From the NCBI RefSeq assembly GCF_950101795.1, contig NZ_CATNLZ010000012.1:414387-478386 (forward strand): DNA of 64,000 nt, read 5' to 3'. Below, piece by piece: positions 11,201 through 19,614 of this stretch (positions are counted from its first letter, which is position 1; every line of letters begins with the position of its first letter). This DNA comes from Nocardioides sp. T2.26MG-1. GTDB taxonomy: Bacteria > Actinomycetota > Actinomycetes > Propionibacteriales > Nocardioidaceae. Under the pieces are notes generated by a model. It was not told where the DNA came from. It was given only the letters and a program-made list of their open reading frames with translations, and made no database searches. The translations under genes were made by a program, and so were the position numbers.

Positions 11201-11582
11201 CGAGGATCTGACGGCGCTGGAGGAAATGCTCGTCGCCTCCGGCGGCCAGCAGGTCGACATCGCCTGGGCTACCGAGCAGGGCGGGGGCCTTGGGATCTTC
11301 GTCCGCAGCCTTGTCGGACTCGACCGCGCCGCGGCCATCGATGCCTTCGAGACCTACCTCGACGGGACCAAGTTCACCGCTGACCAGGTCCGGTTCGTCA
11401 ATCTCATTGTCGATGAGCTCACCCGGAACGGCGTCATGGAGCCGGCTCGCCTGTTCGAGTCGCCCTACACCGACCACGCCCCCACCGGCCCGGACTTCTT
11501 CTTCCCTGACGCCGACGTCGACGTCATCGTCGAGACCCTGGACAAGATCAAACGGACCGCCGTGCCGGAGGAGGTGGCATGA
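8232..11582 (+). CDS. hsdR: Type I restriction endonuclease subunit HsdR
   Basis: A 1116-residue motor/nuclease subunit. Domains: N-terminal DUF4145-like helical domain (~5-125), a heptad-rich coiled coil (~150-200), nuclease core with Asp in FVDYVLWG (~248) and VVEAKRT (~262-268), SF2 helicase with Walker A ATGSGKT (~377-383) and DEAH (~474-477), motif VI IGRGTRLCPDLFG, then an EcoEI-type C-terminal helical domain. It translocates and cuts unmethylated DNA. I prefer GTG 8232 over ATG 8223: it matches the start of the 38-bp repeat, whose left copy begins with ATG at 6679, and it has AGGA 8 nt upstream. The 3' end overlaps the next gene by 4 bp. Confidence 0.93.
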   Translation: MGNFDFVRQTLPSLHDDCARAESYLTSDPRSACFYSRRVVEELVGYLYDVLSLRTPYRDDLAAKIGDPAFKAKVPQGITQKLTAIRRIANTAVHENRQIRPDLSLAVLRELFNVVVWTSYHHSPSPDVVPLQAQFDPALAAKAAPLSRAEVARLAEKFREQDEAHARALAEKDERLARHEAEIARLKAQIAAAQAAAAPDTRDYDEAAARDLFIDVLLNEAGWELVEERDREFEVTGMPNAEGRGFVDYVLWGADGLPLAVVEAKRTAKSPDVGQQQAKLYADCLEKQFGRRPVIFYTNGYEHRIWDDAGGYPPRETQGFYTRDELELLIQRRRTKLPLSSAPVNTDIAGRPYQVRAIKAVSDAFDRKQREALLVMATGSGKTRTTIALVDLLQKANWVKRALFLADRTALVNQAANAFKEHLPGSTTVNLVTEKAVEGRVYVSTYPTMMNLINEVDGGLRRFGPGYFDLIVIDEAHRSVYAKYGAIFDYFDSHLVGLTATPKDEVDHNTYRLFHLEDGVPTDNYSLDEAVEAGYLVPPKGISVGTQFLRSGIRYDDLTDEEKDQWDALDWGEDGPPDEVGAEELNRFLFNEDTVDKVLETLMMQGYKVAGGDRLGKTIIFAKSQKHAEFIEKRFNLAYPELAGHLARVITHGTPYAQSLIDDFSIKDKAPHIAISVDMLDTGIDVPEVVNLVFFKMVRSKSKFWQMIGRGTRLCPDLFGPGEDKQDFLVFDFCGNLDYFSQDLPGSQGQIQKSLSQRLFEARIGLVIALGDAEPELRSSTKENLHEVVAGMNLDNFLVRPHRRLVERYASAEAWGSIVPEDTEGLLTLAGLPSSVRDDDEDAKRFDLLILRRQLAQLDGDAVLAERLRETVQRIAAALLGKTAIPSVAEQAVLLESVAGDEWWIDVTMPMLELARLRIRGLARFIEKTARNPIYTDFEDTLGEGVEVTLPGTTPGTNFQRFRAKAEAYLREHLDNLALQRLRRNKQLTPEDLTALEEMLVASGGQQVDIAWATEQGGGLGIFVRSLVGLDRAAAIDAFETYLDGTKFTADQVRFVNLIVDELTRNGVMEPARLFESPYTDHAPTGPDFFFPDADVDVIVETLDKIKRTAVPEEVA
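8233..8270 (+). repeat. 38-bp direct repeat flanking hsdM2, right copy (start of hsdR)
   Basis: Identical to 6680-6717. This copy encodes GNFDFVRQTLPS at the HsdR N-terminus. Confidence 0.85.
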
Positions 11583-13843
11583 GGTTCGGCCAGAAGAAGG
11601 CGAGCGCGGTCCGCACACCTCGAGCGCTCGAGCGCAAGACACAGTCTCTCTACGCTGACGACGCAGACGGCCTGGAACGTGACGTACTGAATCGGAAGCG
11701 ATTGGCTACCCAGTTGGCGCGCGCGATTCGCGACCTGGCCGAAGAGACCGAGAGCGCCGTCGTGGGCCTCGTTGGTCCGTGGGGATCAGGGAAATCCAGT
11801 TTGCTGGGCCAGATCGAGACCGAACTGGCCAACAGCGACTGGTACATGGGGCATCACAACCCGTGGGCCTACTCTGACTTCGCCGGCTCCGCGGCCGGCT
11901 TCTTCGCTTCCCTCCGCGACGCCGTCCCTGAGGATGTCCTCGGCAAGGAATGGCGCGCGATTGTCGGCGAGTGGGTTTCGAAGGCAGCACCGCTCGGCGC
12001 GGCTGGCGGGGTCGCGGGCGTTGACGGATCGGGAGCGATCGGAGCTGTCGGGGCTGTCATCACGGGAGACCGAAGTCCGGCCCGACTACGGGAGTCCGCC
12101 GCAAACGGTCTTGCCAAGATCGATCACCCCGTTCTGATGGTGCTTGACGACCTCGACCGCTTGGCGCCAGACGAGCTGCTTTACACGTTCAAGCTCGTGC
12201 GGCTCCTCGGCCGATTGCCGAACGTCTACTACTTGCTTGCGTACGACGAGGCGACTCTGACAGATCTCCTGGAGGCGACCGATCTCGTGGGGAGGGGCTC
12301 GGGCCGCGCTCAACAGTATCTAGAGAAGATCATCCAGGTCCGCCTTGAGATCCCTCCCATGTTGCCGGAGCAACAGGCCGCATTGGCCAACGCGGCGATC
12401 GATGAGATCTGCGCAAGGCGAGGAATCACGCTCACGGCCGGCACGAACCGACGGATGCAGCGAATCTGGCAAGACTGCCTGACGATCTACCTGGACCAAC
12501 CGCGGTCAGTGAAGCGCCTATTCACCCAGGTCGATGCGACCTGGCCCGACGTCTCAGGAGAGGTCGACTTCTCGGACTTCGTCGCCGTGACGTTCCTGCG
12601 TGTCTTCGAGCGTCCGATCCTGGACCTCCTTGTGGGCCACCGCGCCGAGATCCTTCAGCAGCCCTCCGCCTTCAGTTTCGGAATGCGTCACGAATCGCCG
12701 CAGGACCGATGGGCGCGTTGGAAGCAGCGGATCGCCGATGCCGAGCCACGACACCCCGCTGCGATCGAGAACCTACTGGCACACCTGTTCATCTACATCC
12801 GGGGCGCCAAGGAAGGCACGCAATACGTCGGCTCGTCCTACCAAGAGGACGTGACTCAGAGGATGGGAGTCGGCACCTCCGAACACTTCGACCGGTACGT
12901 CCAGGTAGGTGTTCCGGAGTCGGATCTGGCTGAGTCGACCGTCAGGGCGGCTGCTGACGAGCTGCGAGCCGGACAGCTGGGTCCCGCGACTACGGAGCTC
13001 GTGCGGCGAATGCGCGGGGATGCCTCGCCCGCCCTGCGCAAGTTGCGCCGAGAACACCGGGCGTCGCCGTTGCCCGCGTCGACGACTCTCCCTCTGCTTG
13101 CCAGCATCTATCTGCCGGCGATGGACCAGAAGAGCGGCGCGTTCGGGCTGTCTCCCGACTTCAGCATCATCGGTCTCGCAGTGGACGTGCTCGACCAGAC
13201 CGAGGCGTCGACTGCTGTGCCCTTGGTCGAGGCGTTAGCACATTCGGACACAGCGTCGCTTGCACTCGCTGCGGACATCGTGCGGATGGGATTGAAGGAA
13301 TCCGACACCCCGCACCCTTGGGCATCGCAAGCGAAGGCTCCCGTCGCCGACGCTCTGACCGCCGGGATCAGGTCGTTCGCTAGCCAGCCCGCCCGGTCTC
13401 ATCCTCGTCTCTTGTCCTTTCTGTATGCGCACCTCCATCTCGCCGAGCCCGCAAACACCCGTGAATTGGTGTGGGAGGCCATCGACTCAGGCGCATGGGA
13501 CCTGAAGGAGGTACTCGGGCTGTTGATCCCGCTCGGGCAGGCGAGCAACGGCGAAGACTCCTGGACATCGATGGGCGACTTCTCGGAGAGCACCGTCGAG
13601 GACCTGCTGGGCGTTGACGAGGTGCTGGACCGTATGCCACAGCAGCCCGAGCTTCTCGATCGGCACAACCCGGATTCGTACTTCGATCGGCGCGTGGACG
13701 CCGACGATCTAGATGCGAGAATCGAATACGCGCTGACCGGGCTGGAGCGCGTGCGGGCCCGACGCCGCCAAGAGGCTAAAGCAGCCGAAAGCAGGCAAGC
13801 GCCGACTCTCGCCGGTGACAGCGATCAGGAGCCGGGCGACTGA
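11579..13843 (+). CDS. KAP-family P-loop NTPase, last gene of the RM operon
   Basis: A 754-residue protein with Walker A in GLVGPWGSGKSSLL (~60-73), the NPWAYSDF segment typical of KAP NTPases, a Gly/Ala-rich hydrophobic insert (~140-165) of the kind that associates KAP proteins with membranes, and Walker B in VLMVLDDLDRLAPDEL (~181-196). ATG 11579 overlaps the hsdR stop (ATGA), so it is translated with the restriction subunit. KAP NTPases are frequent in defence islands. A role in restriction, in sensing phage infection or in immunity when restriction fails is possible but unproven. The C-terminal 350 residues have no domain I recognise. Confidence 0.82.
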   Translation: MRFGQKKASAVRTPRALERKTQSLYADDADGLERDVLNRKRLATQLARAIRDLAEETESAVVGLVGPWGSGKSSLLGQIETELANSDWYMGHHNPWAYSDFAGSAAGFFASLRDAVPEDVLGKEWRAIVGEWVSKAAPLGAAGGVAGVDGSGAIGAVGAVITGDRSPARLRESAANGLAKIDHPVLMVLDDLDRLAPDELLYTFKLVRLLGRLPNVYYLLAYDEATLTDLLEATDLVGRGSGRAQQYLEKIIQVRLEIPPMLPEQQAALANAAIDEICARRGITLTAGTNRRMQRIWQDCLTIYLDQPRSVKRLFTQVDATWPDVSGEVDFSDFVAVTFLRVFERPILDLLVGHRAEILQQPSAFSFGMRHESPQDRWARWKQRIADAEPRHPAAIENLLAHLFIYIRGAKEGTQYVGSSYQEDVTQRMGVGTSEHFDRYVQVGVPESDLAESTVRAAADELRAGQLGPATTELVRRMRGDASPALRKLRREHRASPLPASTTLPLLASIYLPAMDQKSGAFGLSPDFSIIGLAVDVLDQTEASTAVPLVEALAHSDTASLALAADIVRMGLKESDTPHPWASQAKAPVADALTAGIRSFASQPARSHPRLLSFLYAHLHLAEPANTRELVWEAIDSGAWDLKEVLGLLIPLGQASNGEDSWTSMGDFSESTVEDLLGVDEVLDRMPQQPELLDRHNPDSYFDRRVDADDLDARIEYALTGLERVRARRRQEAKAAESRQAPTLAGDSDQEPGD

Positions 13844-13999
13844 TCCCTTACGTCTTGCGACCTTCTCTTCAAGAACCAGTCTCGACTTTGCCTTCCGGAA
13901 CTCCCCTGATGGTCAGTCACAACGATCAGCGAGCCGCGATGGACCTTCCTGCTTGCAGCTTGTCGACCTCTCGAGATGGTCGAAGACGAAACCACTGGA

Positions 14000-15520
14000 C
14001 TATCGACGAGATCTCCGGGCGGTCACAAACAGATATGCAGCTTCCCTGCGCGCGTTGATCCGCGCGCCTAGGTATGGAGCGATGCCGCCGGCCACACCGA
14101 GCGCGCCCGCAGCTACAGGCAGGAGCCCGCCGGAAATCGCGCCTAGAACGAGGCTCGCGACGCCCAGCCCAGCAGGAACGGCGGCCTGCCATGCCCTGTC
14201 CGACCTCGCCGTCCTTTCCAAGCGGCGGGAGGCCCCCTCCAACTCGTGGGCAAGCGCGGTGAGTGCGTCCGTCCGCTCGCCGGGCGTGCGCGCGGTCACC
14301 AATGATGCCCGCACCTGGCGCCGAAGATCCTCAACAGCGTCTTCATTCTGGATCACCTTGACGAGCTCACGCCCAGCGAGGTCTGGGAGTTGCGGCACGT
14401 CCGCCCACACCGCGGCATGCGCCGGTCCAGAGTCCCGTCCCCGCTTGTTTCGTGCGAGGAGGCGGGCCTCAAACATCGAAGCGCTGACGAACTCAGCCCC
14501 AAACACGTCGGCCGTGACAAGTCGCTCGTTTGTCCGCTGCACGTAGTAGCTGACAGCGTCGTCCGACACCTGCTTGATCCACGGCCCGTAGTCGTAACCG
14601 GGGTCGTAATGCTGGAGCATCTTGGTCGTGAAGCGGCCGTCTGCGGTGAGCGACTCGGCATCGATGTGTCCGTGGAGCCAGAACTTTTCCGCGACCGTCG
14701 AAAGGTCGTCGGCGACCCGCACGAACAACGCTTCCCTCGCCGTCGGTCCTTCGATGATCAGCTGATCGCGAACCCACGAGACGAGCGAGGGGTCCTTGAG
14801 GTCAAGTGCGGTGAGTGCTGCGGCCCCCGCGCCGTTCACTGCCATCGCGACGCCCACCGGAACAGGGATCACCAGACCAGTCTCGATCAGCTCCGCGATC
14901 GCGAGCTGCTTGACCGCCGCCCGGCTCAACGATCGGTTGGTTCCCCGACGAAGAAGTACCTCGAACACCCCGTCGGGCATGGCCACATGATCCGCAAGCA
15001 ACAGGGTTCGCCCGATAAACGCCGCTGGGTCGAGTTCCTCGTTCCACAGAATGGACGGCTTCGGGTCGGTAGCAGCCAGAGCGTTGACCGTACGCAGCGA
15101 CTCCGCGGCCAAGTAAAACAATCCCTGCTTGATTTCATCGGCGGGCTCTGACTCGTCGGCCGGATGTGCGGCGATATGGCGTATCACTTCGGCCCGCAAT
15201 CGACCAAGATCCCGCGGGCGTAGCGGAGGGTCGGAGGTCTTGGCGACTGCGACCAGCTCCTGGTCCCAACTGGTGTAGGTGATCGGCTTGGCTGTTGGCT
15301 CACCAGTGGGCATCGTGAGTGGAGCGCCACCATCGGGAATCGACATCGCGTCGTGAGCGAGGACCGACCCCGGGCTGATGTAGGTCCCGTCGTCGGGATC
15401 CTCGGGCACAGGTGCGCCGGACTGAGAGGCGGGTCGATGGTTGCCGTGGCAACGCTTGTACTTGCGACCCGAACCACACCAGCAGTCCTCGTTGCGTCCT
15501 AACGGCGACAACGGATCCAA
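14000..15520 (-). CDS. SEC-C motif protein with hydrophobic C-terminus
   Basis: A protein of about 506 residues. Its N-terminus carries a SEC-C zinc-binding motif: GRNEDCWCGSGRKYKRCHGN. The middle has no family I recognise. Near residues 455-490 a Gly/Ala/Leu-rich stretch (LGVASLVLGAISGGLLPVAA) could span or insert in a membrane, preceded by a helical ELEGASRRLERTA segment. I place the start at TTG 15520 because AGGAGG (15529-15534 on the minus strand) is 8 nt upstream; GTG 15529 overlaps that site. It converges on the RM operon (156-bp gap) and diverges from the relaxase. Its function is unknown; SEC-C motifs are otherwise seen on SecA and many island proteins. Confidence 0.7.
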   Translation of the reverse strand: MDPLSPLGRNEDCWCGSGRKYKRCHGNHRPASQSGAPVPEDPDDGTYISPGSVLAHDAMSIPDGGAPLTMPTGEPTAKPITYTSWDQELVAVAKTSDPPLRPRDLGRLRAEVIRHIAAHPADESEPADEIKQGLFYLAAESLRTVNALAATDPKPSILWNEELDPAAFIGRTLLLADHVAMPDGVFEVLLRRGTNRSLSRAAVKQLAIAELIETGLVIPVPVGVAMAVNGAGAAALTALDLKDPSLVSWVRDQLIIEGPTAREALFVRVADDLSTVAEKFWLHGHIDAESLTADGRFTTKMLQHYDPGYDYGPWIKQVSDDAVSYYVQRTNERLVTADVFGAEFVSASMFEARLLARNKRGRDSGPAHAAVWADVPQLPDLAGRELVKVIQNEDAVEDLRRQVRASLVTARTPGERTDALTALAHELEGASRRLERTARSDRAWQAAVPAGLGVASLVLGAISGGLLPVAAGALGVAGGIAPYLGARINARREAAYLFVTARRSRR

Positions 15521-15671
15521 CCGATTCACCTCCTCAGCTCACGCACCATCGTTCCGGACCTGACTGACATTCACCGACACCACGCCAGTACCACTCGTCA
15601 ACGGTCATTGCTGGCTCCCGAATCTGCCCTCCCCATCGGCCCTCTCAACCTCCTCAAGACCCGGCACGCAT

Positions 15672-15689
15672 GCTACGAAGTTTCGTAGC
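15672..15689. promoter_or_regulatory. Perfect inverted repeat upstream of relaxase; candidate oriT hairpin or operator
   Basis: GCTACGAA-GT-TTCGTAGC is a perfect palindrome with 8-bp arms, lying 73 bp upstream of the relaxase start in the divergent gap between the SEC-C gene and the relaxase. MobF relaxases typically bind a hairpin next to the nic site close to their own gene, so this is the best oriT candidate in the island. A regulator operator is the alternative. Confidence 0.5.
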
Positions 15690-15761
15690 GGGACGGGCGC
15701 TGATGTGGCCGCTGACCTGCGGTTATGCGGTCGTCGACGGTTGTTGATGGAGGCGGTTCGG

Positions 15762-18308
15762 GTGCATGGCGGGATGAAGATCTACCGCGGCGCTGCGGCC
15801 GCCGCGCGGCACTACGTCGAGGCCGATCGCTCCCGGGCCGACGACTACTACCTCGCCGAAGGCAGCGGGGTCGCGATGCACTTCGCGGCGACTCGGGACA
15901 GCGTCGAGCGGCGCGCCGATATGGATGGCAAGACGTACGAGCGATGGGTCGCCGGATACGACGTCGACACCGCTCTCGCGAGGGGGCGGCTTCGGAAGGA
16001 CGAGAAGGGCGTCCGGTTCGTTGAAGTCACGGTCAATGGGCCGAAGACCTGGTCGCTCGCGGCAGCGCTTCACATCGAGATCGCGGAGGCGTACCACGCG
16101 GCCCAGAGGGCTGCGGCCGAGGAAATCGTCGGGTGGCTCGCGAGTCACGCGACGACGCGAGTGGGGCCGCGCGATCGCCAGGTGCAAGTGCCGGTCGAGG
16201 AGATCGAGGCGGCCGTCGTACGCCACTTCACCTCACGAGCCGGCGACCCCCACCGGCACCTGCACCTCCAGATCAACGCCCGTGTGTTCGCGGCGGGCAG
16301 TTGGCGAGGCCTGCACACCGTCGGGGTCCGGGACAGCCTGGAGGCGATCAACGGGATCGGGCACGCGGCCGTGATGACCAGTCCGGCATTTCGCGAGGCA
16401 CTCGCGCGGCACGGGTTCACGCTCGACGCCGTGACCGGCGAGGTCGTCGAGCTGGCGGCGTACTCCGGAGCGTTCAGCGCCCGCGCCAAGCAGATCGAAG
16501 CGAACATCGACTCATACGAAGCCGAGTGGCGCGCCGATCATCCCGGCGAGGAGCCCGGGCCGGCGTTGCGGCAGGCGTGGGATCGGCGGGCGTGGGCCGA
16601 CGCCCGACCCGACAAGGTCGTGCCGACCAGCGGTGAGGAACTGCGCCAGCGGTGGATCGAGGAGCTGCACGAGCTCGGCTATCAGCCGCCAGCGCCAAAC
16701 GCGCCGCTCTTCGCGCTGCGCGCAGGTGCGATTGATCGCGACGGCGTGGTCGACCTGGCTCTCGTCCGCCTCGGCTCCCGTCGCTCGGCATGGAATGCGG
16801 CCGATGCCCGAGGCGAGGTCGAGCGCATCATCGCGTCGAGCGGAGGAGTCGTCGACACCGCCGTGCGCCGCGAGCTGGCCGAGGACCTGACCGCCCGCGT
16901 CATCGCGGCGTCGCAGCCGCTGCTCGGCCGCTCCGACGAGCCTGAGCACGTCCGCACATTCACCTCGACGGAGGTGCTGGCCGTCGAGTACGAGATCGTC
17001 GACCGGATCATCGCCCGCGCCGAGGCCGACGCGATCACCGTCATCGAGGGCGCGGCCGGCGCTGGCAAGACCGCCCGGCTGGCCGCCACCCGGGATCGGG
17101 CGATCGCCACCGGCCGTCGGATGGTCGTCGTCACGCCGACCCTCAAGGCGGCCCAGGTGGCAGAGGGCGCGACCGGCGCAGCGTCGTACTCCGCTGCCTG
17201 GCTGCTCTATCAGCACGGCTTCCGCTGGGATGAGGACGGCCGGTGGAGCCGGGTCGAGGCCGAGCCCGACCTCGGTGCCCGGTTGTGTCGCGGGGATCTC
17301 CTTGTCGTCGACGAGGCGGGCATGGTCGACCAGGACACCGCCCGCTCGCTACTGCGTCTGGCCGACGAGACCAAGGCCCTCGTGATGCTGGTCGGCGACC
17401 GCCATCAGCTCCCTGCCGTGGGCCGCGGCGGGGTCCTGGATCTGGCGATCAGGTACGCACCTGGTCGGATGCAACAGCTCGACCGCGTGCGCCGCTTCAA
17501 GGATCCGCACTATGCCGAGCTGTCGCTCCAGATGCGGAGCGGCGTTCAGGCGGGCGAGGTGTTCGACGAACTCTTCGGCCGTGGCGAGATCGTCATCCAC
17601 GCCAGTGACGCCGAGCGCACGCGGCGGCTGGCCGCCGAAGCCAGCGTTGGCAAGCTCGTCGTCGCCGACACCCGCGAGCAGGTGGCTCGGATCAACACAT
17701 TCGCGCACCGGATCCGCAAGGCGAGCGGCGAGGTCGACGAGCAGCAGCTCCTGACCGCGGCGGGTGAGCGGATCGGGGTCGGCGACACGATCGCGACCCG
17801 GCGCAACGACCATGACGCCGGCGTCGCGAACCGCGAGCTGTGGACCGTCGTCTCATGTGATCGCGGCGCGCTGACCGTCCGCGGCCACGCGGGCTTGCGC
17901 GTCCTTCCGCCCGACTACGTGCGCTGTGACGTCGAGCTCGCCTACGCCACCACCGCCTACGGCGCGCAAGGCGCGACAGTCGCGGAGAGCCACGTGTTGG
18001 TGGGCGAGCACAGCGGCGCGGCGTCGGCGTACGTCGGGATGACGAGGGGCCGCGAGCGCAACGTGGCGCACCTGGTCGCCGATTCCGTCGAGGAGGCGCG
18101 CAAGCAATGGTGCGACGTGTTCGGCCGCGACCGTGCCGACCTTGGTCCGGCGCACGCGCGGGAGGCGGCGGCCGAGGCGATCGAACGGTATGGGTCGATG
18201 AAGCCCCTGTACTCCCGCCGGTCGACGCCAGCGCCACGCCGCGCTGAAGACGACTTCGGCTACCGGGCCCCGGTCCCGTCGTCCGGCAGCCCCGGCCTCG
18301 GAATCTGA
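15762..18308 (+). CDS. MobF (TrwC/TraI-type) conjugative relaxase-helicase
   Basis: About 848 residues. The N-terminal relaxase has a tyrosine pair in DDYYLAEGSG and the metal-binding histidines in DPHRHLHLQINARV. The C-terminal SF1 helicase has Walker A GAAGAGKT (~430), Walker B VVDEAGMVD, motif III GDRHQLPAVG, motif V YATTAYGAQG and motif VI VGMTRGRE. It should nick oriT, stay covalently bound and unwind the strand to be transferred. GTG 15762 has GGAGG 8 nt upstream; GTG 15705, ATG 15747 and ATG 15774 (MKIYRG) are alternatives. No coupling protein or mating-pore genes are nearby, so transfer would need a helper. The 3' end overlaps the convergent XRE gene by 49 bp. Confidence 0.85.
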   Translation: MHGGMKIYRGAAAAARHYVEADRSRADDYYLAEGSGVAMHFAATRDSVERRADMDGKTYERWVAGYDVDTALARGRLRKDEKGVRFVEVTVNGPKTWSLAAALHIEIAEAYHAAQRAAAEEIVGWLASHATTRVGPRDRQVQVPVEEIEAAVVRHFTSRAGDPHRHLHLQINARVFAAGSWRGLHTVGVRDSLEAINGIGHAAVMTSPAFREALARHGFTLDAVTGEVVELAAYSGAFSARAKQIEANIDSYEAEWRADHPGEEPGPALRQAWDRRAWADARPDKVVPTSGEELRQRWIEELHELGYQPPAPNAPLFALRAGAIDRDGVVDLALVRLGSRRSAWNAADARGEVERIIASSGGVVDTAVRRELAEDLTARVIAASQPLLGRSDEPEHVRTFTSTEVLAVEYEIVDRIIARAEADAITVIEGAAGAGKTARLAATRDRAIATGRRMVVVTPTLKAAQVAEGATGAASYSAAWLLYQHGFRWDEDGRWSRVEAEPDLGARLCRGDLLVVDEAGMVDQDTARSLLRLADETKALVMLVGDRHQLPAVGRGGVLDLAIRYAPGRMQQLDRVRRFKDPHYAELSLQMRSGVQAGEVFDELFGRGEIVIHASDAERTRRLAAEASVGKLVVADTREQVARINTFAHRIRKASGEVDEQQLLTAAGERIGVGDTIATRRNDHDAGVANRELWTVVSCDRGALTVRGHAGLRVLPPDYVRCDVELAYATTAYGAQGATVAESHVLVGEHSGAASAYVGMTRGRERNVAHLVADSVEEARKQWCDVFGRDRADLGPAHAREAAAEAIERYGSMKPLYSRRSTPAPRRAEDDFGYRAPVPSSGSPGLGI

Positions 18309-18970
18309 TCCTGCGGCGGCAGCGGCCGCGGGTCGAACCTTGTCCTTCGCTGCCGACGCGGCGGAGGAGGAGGGTTCGGAATGAACTGGTAGTCGCGGAT
18401 GCGAGCGCGAGGCGCGACGAAGCCGTCCTCGAAGATGATGGAGCGCAGCCCGTCGAGTTCCAGCGGCGCAGTGGCCAGCCGGATTGCCGGGGCCCAGGCG
18501 TCGCGCACCGGGTCTGGCAAGTCGAGCTCGTCCCACAGGTCGACCAGCAGGCCGCCGTCGATCCAGCGGATCATCTGCTGGGGCAATCCGCGGCGGATCA
18601 GTTGCTCGTAGACACCGCGCCGCTCGCCCCTGTCCCGCATGGTCCACGAGCGCATGCCGGTGTTCCGGATCTCGTCGGGGATGTTGAGGGTGGCGAAGCA
18701 GGTCGGCGGCTCGACCGCCCACAGCATGTTCGGCGCCCAGAACTTCACGATGCCGGGCGGATGGTGCTCGACCCAGTCAATGTGCCCACGCAGCGTGAAC
18801 TCGTAGTCCATCGCCGCCAGGATTCGCGACGCCACCTTCAGCGACGGCGACTTCACGCCGCGCTCGTATTGCGACAGCGTCGCCTGCGACGTACCCGAGA
18901 TGGCAGCGAGCTCGACCTGCGTCAGACCTCGGGCCCGGCGCGCGATTCCCAGGAGGAACGAGCGGTCCAT
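18260..18970 (-). CDS. XRE-family HTH transcriptional regulator
   Basis: A 236-residue protein. Residues 1-60 form a lambda-repressor-like HTH (GLTQVELAAISGTSQATLSQYERGVKSPSLKVASRIL). The C-terminal domain (GHIDWVEHHPPGIVKFW ... TCFATLNIPDEIRN) is not recognised, and a Pro/Arg-rich tail follows. ATG 18970 is the best start. It lies divergently from the excisionase-like gene with a 108-bp shared promoter region and converges on the relaxase, overlapping its last 49 bp. It may control excision or mobilization genes; that is inferred from position. Confidence 0.75.
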   Translation of the reverse strand: MDRSFLLGIARRARGLTQVELAAISGTSQATLSQYERGVKSPSLKVASRILAAMDYEFTLRGHIDWVEHHPPGIVKFWAPNMLWAVEPPTCFATLNIPDEIRNTGMRSWTMRDRGERRGVYEQLIRRGLPQQMIRWIDGGLLVDLWDELDLPDPVRDAWAPAIRLATAPLELDGLRSIIFEDGFVAPRARIRDYQFIPNPPPPPRRQRRTRFDPRPLPPQDQIPRPGLPDDGTGAR

Positions 18971-19078
18971 TTGGCCACGGTATATCCGATCGACTGTATT
19001 TGGCCCCTCGGCTGGCAAGCCCCGCGCACCTGCCTGTCGCCCACGATTCTCGCGGGTCTTCGACGAGTAGGAGGAACC

Positions 19079-19327
19079 ATGAACAGCACCACCCACGACG
19101 TCCCCTTCCACGCCCGCCACGACGACGAGCTGCTCACGCTCGACGACGTCGCCGAAGTCCTGCGCACCCCGGTGAACACAGTCCGCTGGTGGCGCCAGGA
19201 GGGGACCGGGCCGGAGTTTTTCAAGATCGGCCGCCGCCTGTACACGACCGTCGGCGACCTGCGGACCTTCATCCGCACCCAGCGGCTCGCCTCCCAGCAG
19301 GTCCTCGGCAAGCCGAAGGCGGTGTGA
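19079..19327 (+). CDS. Excisionase-like HTH (MerR/Xis-type) protein
   Basis: An 82-residue protein with a single winged-HTH excisionase domain: LLTLDDVAEVLRTPVNTVRWWRQEGTGPEFFKIGRRLY. ATG 19079 follows GTAGGAGGAACC, a near-perfect ribosome site. Proteins of this type bend att DNA and steer the integrase towards excision. The gene is far from int (about 16 kb) and starts a coupled set with the next two genes. Possible binding sites are the subterminal GTGATACAC repeats at both element ends; this is inference. Confidence 0.75.
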   Translation: MNSTTHDVPFHARHDDELLTLDDVAEVLRTPVNTVRWWRQEGTGPEFFKIGRRLYTTVGDLRTFIRTQRLASQQVLGKPKAV

Positions 19328-19332
19328 GACGC

Positions 19333-19614
19333 ATGGACGACCCGCGCCATGTGTTCCTCAGCGCGAGTGAGGTGATGGCGCGCTACGGCTGGGGCAAGAC
19401 GAAGGGCTACCAGAACCTCAAGGACCGGTCTCTCGTCCCTGCGCCGGTGATGACGCATCCCGACCGGTGGCGGCTCGACCAACTGCTCGACTGGGAGGAA
19501 AGACGGATCGCTCTGGCCGGAGCCGCACTGCAATCCTTGGTGGCTCCCGATCGAGAGGAGGTGAACCTCAGCGACCTGCTCCCTCAATCCAAGCGAAAGC
19601 GTCGGACCGCGTGA
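19333..19614 (+). CDS. Small AlpA-like HTH DNA-binding protein
   Basis: A 93-residue protein beginning 5 bp after the excisionase-like gene. The N-terminus VFLSASEVMARYGWGKTKGYQNLKDRSLVPAPVM resembles AlpA/MerR-type HTH proteins of mobile elements. A basic tail (QSKRKRRTA) ends it. Its TGA overlaps the GTG of the large ATPase gene (GTGA at 19611). It could be a second directionality factor or a transcription regulator of the island. Confidence 0.65.
   Translation: MDDPRHVFLSASEVMARYGWGKTKGYQNLKDRSLVPAPVMTHPDRWRLDQLLDWEERRIALAGAALQSLVAPDREEVNLSDLLPQSKRKRRTA

Noticed and set aside
13844..13999. Gap between the KAP NTPase and SEC-C genes
   Set aside because: No ORF, RNA or clear hairpin could be supported in these 156 bases.
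13815..14546. Possible plus-strand gene after the KAP NTPase
   Set aside because: It is antisense to the SEC-C gene, rich in low-complexity Arg/Ser/Thr, with no motif or ribosome site.
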